The notes under the pieces: generated by a model
The model's input: only the letters and a program-made list of their open reading frames with translations
What the model was told of the DNA's origin: nothing
Database searches by the model: none
Shown: positions 38,784 to 40,422 of the stretch, one piece after another
Layout of the letters: each line of letters begins with the position of its first letter
Position numbering within the stretch: position 1 is the stretch's first letter
IMG/VR virus record: IMGVR_UViG_3300043119_000835
Coordinates: 1 to 40,422 of that record
Length of the DNA: 40,422 nucleotides
DNA from: a virus
Direction: 5' to 3' (one strand)
Translations under genes and position numbers: made by a program

Positions 38784-40022
38784 ATGCAAAAAGATGACCT
38801 TCAAGACACAGGAGTGTCTGAGCTTACAGATCACAAATCAAATGAAACCAAAAGCTACCTGCGCAAGGCAAAAAAGGAGGCGTGTCATACACTTGGCCCG
38901 CAGGCTCTAAACGACGAGGACGTTCAAAAAATCGAGCAGCAACTATTTTTCGACTACCATTATGCTGCAAGATGCTTTCTTTCCGACATCGCTAAGAGCA
39001 ACGCCTTCAAAAGGCGTTACGACAAATACAGCATGACATTAAAAATGATGCTAGTTGAGCATGGAATCGACATGGAAGTTGCAAGCGCAGTACTCAGAGA
39101 GTTAATTATTGAATACAACAACATTAAAAATAAAAAGAGTAAGTATCAATTTCAATTGCTTCCCATGGAAAAAAACCATATTTTCAACATGGCAGATCTC
39201 CACAAAGAGGAACGAAAAGCTTTAGATTTCTTTCTTTTTGTGTCTCACAAATATGGCTACACATTCACAACTAAACACATTAGCGCAAGTCTAACAAGTG
39301 AAGTTGAAGACGTACTGCAATGCAAGAAAGAAATTTCTTCATGCATTAAAAAGATACAAAACATTCAGTTCATTAGATATGCAAGAAAAAAAGATACTGA
39401 AATAACATTCAACTATAAAGAAAAAAATGGCAATTCATTCTTTGAGAAACATCGCGAAGGATATTATTACCTTTACATTACGCCAAACGCCTATTCAGAC
39501 AGCTCTGCAACAAAGATTGCTATAACTTCAACCCTAAACATGCTAAAGAAAAAAAAGCAACTAGACACAAAAAATCCTTTTCTCTTTAGCGATCAAGCAC
39601 TGATACAGGTTGTTATCCCATGTAAGTCTCTGGAAAAACCCAATACAACAAAATCTTTTATAGAACGTAATGTACAAACGATTCACCACCAAGTTGTTGC
39701 TTATAACGCATGGCATTACACCACATATCCAGAAACAGCACCTAGAGGAATACAAAACACAATTCCTCTGTCAAAAGTCCATACGGCAATATACACCTCA
39801 AAGTATGAACAGCTGGACAGCCAAGTGCGGCTTATCGGATTATGGCTGTGGGACCGCATTTATTTTGACGGACAAACACAGGCGCAGGCATTTAGATCTC
39901 TTACAGGCATCAAGACGAATCATTGTCGAACAGCCTCTGACAATAAAACCCTAAGCAGAGACTACCATCTCACTGATGCATGCATTAGAAAGTGCAAAAT
40001 TCTCAACTACAGAGACGTTTAG
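38784..40022 (+). CDS. Integrase-linked protein of unknown function
   Basis: 412 residues, starting 3 bp after the integrase stop, so the two are one operon. The coding is markedly AT-rich with many Lys/Asn/Ile/Tyr. It is mainly helical with a DFFLFVSHKYGYTFTTKHIS segment, and a C-terminal region (QVRLIGLWLWDRIYFDGQTQ, AQAFRSLTGIKTNHCRTASD) that could be a small DNA-binding helix-turn-helix. I do not recognise a family. Partner of integration/excision, a replication initiator, or an element-borne regulator are all possible. Confidence 0.75.
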   Translation: MQKDDLQDTGVSELTDHKSNETKSYLRKAKKEACHTLGPQALNDEDVQKIEQQLFFDYHYAARCFLSDIAKSNAFKRRYDKYSMTLKMMLVEHGIDMEVASAVLRELIIEYNNIKNKKSKYQFQLLPMEKNHIFNMADLHKEERKALDFFLFVSHKYGYTFTTKHISASLTSEVEDVLQCKKEISSCIKKIQNIQFIRYARKKDTEITFNYKEKNGNSFFEKHREGYYYLYITPNAYSDSSATKIAITSTLNMLKKKKQLDTKNPFLFSDQALIQVVIPCKSLEKPNTTKSFIERNVQTIHHQVVAYNAWHYTTYPETAPRGIQNTIPLSKVHTAIYTSKYEQLDSQVRLIGLWLWDRIYFDGQTQAQAFRSLTGIKTNHCRTASDNKTLSRDYHLTDACIRKCKILNYRDV

Positions 40023-40175
40023 TAGTCAAAATCCCACAGTCTGGCCAATCTCTGTACTACAAGCCGAAATTATCAAAAATATTTCTTTTGCTGGCAATGG
40101 CTTTAACCGTCACCATTGCCAGCAAGAGGCAGACACCGCCGCTTACTCACGAGTTCTCAGTCAGCCGACGGCCTT

Positions 40176-40247
40176 CTTGGCTGGGGTTGCAGGCCTTTTA
40201 CGCCTACACCCAGTCCAGAAAGCAGCGGCATGGCCGAGGCCTTCGTG
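40176..40247 (+). pseudogene. IS3-family transposase remnant
   Basis: A stretch reading RPFTPTPSPESSGMAEAFV matches the end of the rve core of IS3-type OrfB transposases, which commonly read (R/S)SP(Q/E)SNGMAEAFV, where the Glu is the last catalytic residue. Only this piece is present; upstream the frame is not recognisable and downstream it runs into unrelated sequence before the IS21 end at 40298. It is a decayed copy. Confidence 0.6.
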
Positions 40248-40297
40248 CATGGCCGGACCGGGGTTTATAGAAGAACAAAGCCAATACGCTTGGGTGG

Positions 40298-40422
40298 TGT
40301 CAACGGCAGTTGAAAACTGACCCACTTTTCGTTTCGGTCGGCAACTGAATTTTGACCCACCTGCCTCAGTTGTTTTTTCCGAACACGCCGGATTTGATTT
40401 TGTCTTTCAGCCGGTAGCTGTC
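40298..40422 (-). mobile_element. IS21-type element, one end (continues beyond window)
   Basis: Starts with TGTCAACGG at 40298. Two internal repeats typical of this family follow: GTTGAAAACTGACCCAC (40309-40325) and ACTGAATTTTGACCCAC (40344-40360). The C-terminus of its istB gene lies at 40366-40422. The element inserted next to or into the IS3 remnant. Its other end and the target duplication are outside the window. Confidence 0.7.
40366..40422 (-). CDS. IstB-like transposition helper ATPase, C-terminal 18 residues
   Basis: The minus-strand frame entering from the right edge reads DSYRLKDKIKSGVFGKNN and stops at TGA 40366-40368. The (G)DSYRLKDK ending is that of IstB-like helpers, and its place just inside the IS21-type end supports it. 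Too short for more. Confidence 0.6.
   Translation of the reverse strand, partial: DSYRLKDKIKSGVFGKNN

Noticed and set aside
1-40422. CRISPR arrays, retroelements and Mom/Gin-type systems
   Set aside because: No regularly spaced repeats, no reverse transcriptase motif, and no serine invertase or mom-like gene seen on either strand.

Overview
The window is dominated by one Mu-like (transposable, contractile-tailed) prophage. The protein set, the moderately high GC content and the style of the early region suggest a Desulfovibrio-type sulfate reducer (Desulfobacterota). That host call is an inference from gene families, not from a host marker. Only the tail of a host-type formyltransferase gene (2-229) and an IS-littered right edge (about 40.1-40.4 kb) look non-phage.

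Layout. (1) 1-543: end of the formyltransferase gene, two terminators and non-coding DNA in which the phage left end should lie. (2) 597-10071: a leftward LexA/CI-type repressor and its operator region, then a tightly packed rightward early operon: small regulators, DDE transposase A, ATPase B, DUF3164, a DUF1937 protein, gp16 (DUF1018) and a Mor-family activator. (3) 10106-12444: a late promoter and the rightward lysis cassette (holin, transglycosylase, nested Rz/Rz1 spanins), a DUF2730 gene and one more small gene that runs into (4) the 3' half of tRNA-Ala(GGC) with its terminator (12361-12453). (5) 12576-37434: the whole virion module on the minus strand, in Mu order when read right to left: terminase small, terminase large, portal, F, gpG, protease/scaffold I, head T, gp35-gp38, sheath, tube, gp41, tape measure, N, P, gp45-gp48, fibres. 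Two accessory genes (morons) are inserted at operon joints. (6) 37561-40022: an integrase with direct repeats in front, followed by an unrecognised AT-rich gene. (7) An IS3-family remnant cut by the end of an IS21-type element.

How it works together. The Mor-family protein (9397-9849) is the obvious candidate activator for four late promoters that I recognise by a shared CTGAAC(C/A)CCTTC element 38-39 bp upstream of a -10. They sit exactly where Mu has operon breaks: before lysis, before protease I, before the tail tube, and before gp46. In all four the -10 lies at the centre of a GC-rich inverted repeat. Read-through RNA would therefore carry a full hairpin, while RNA started at the promoter carries only half. 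At two of them the predicted start point falls on the A of the ATG, predicting leaderless mRNAs.

The most unusual large-scale feature is that the virion module appears inverted. In Mu-like phages the DUF2730 and following small gene lead straight into terminase, but here that join is broken by a 50-nt tRNA-Ala half (positions 27-76). Terminase sits 25 kb away, beside a tyrosine integrase and facing the other way. An integrase-mediated inversion between an attachment site and a secondary site explains this, but misassembly must be excluded. One consequence is that the terminase-portal-F operon has no copy of the late promoter upstream of it.
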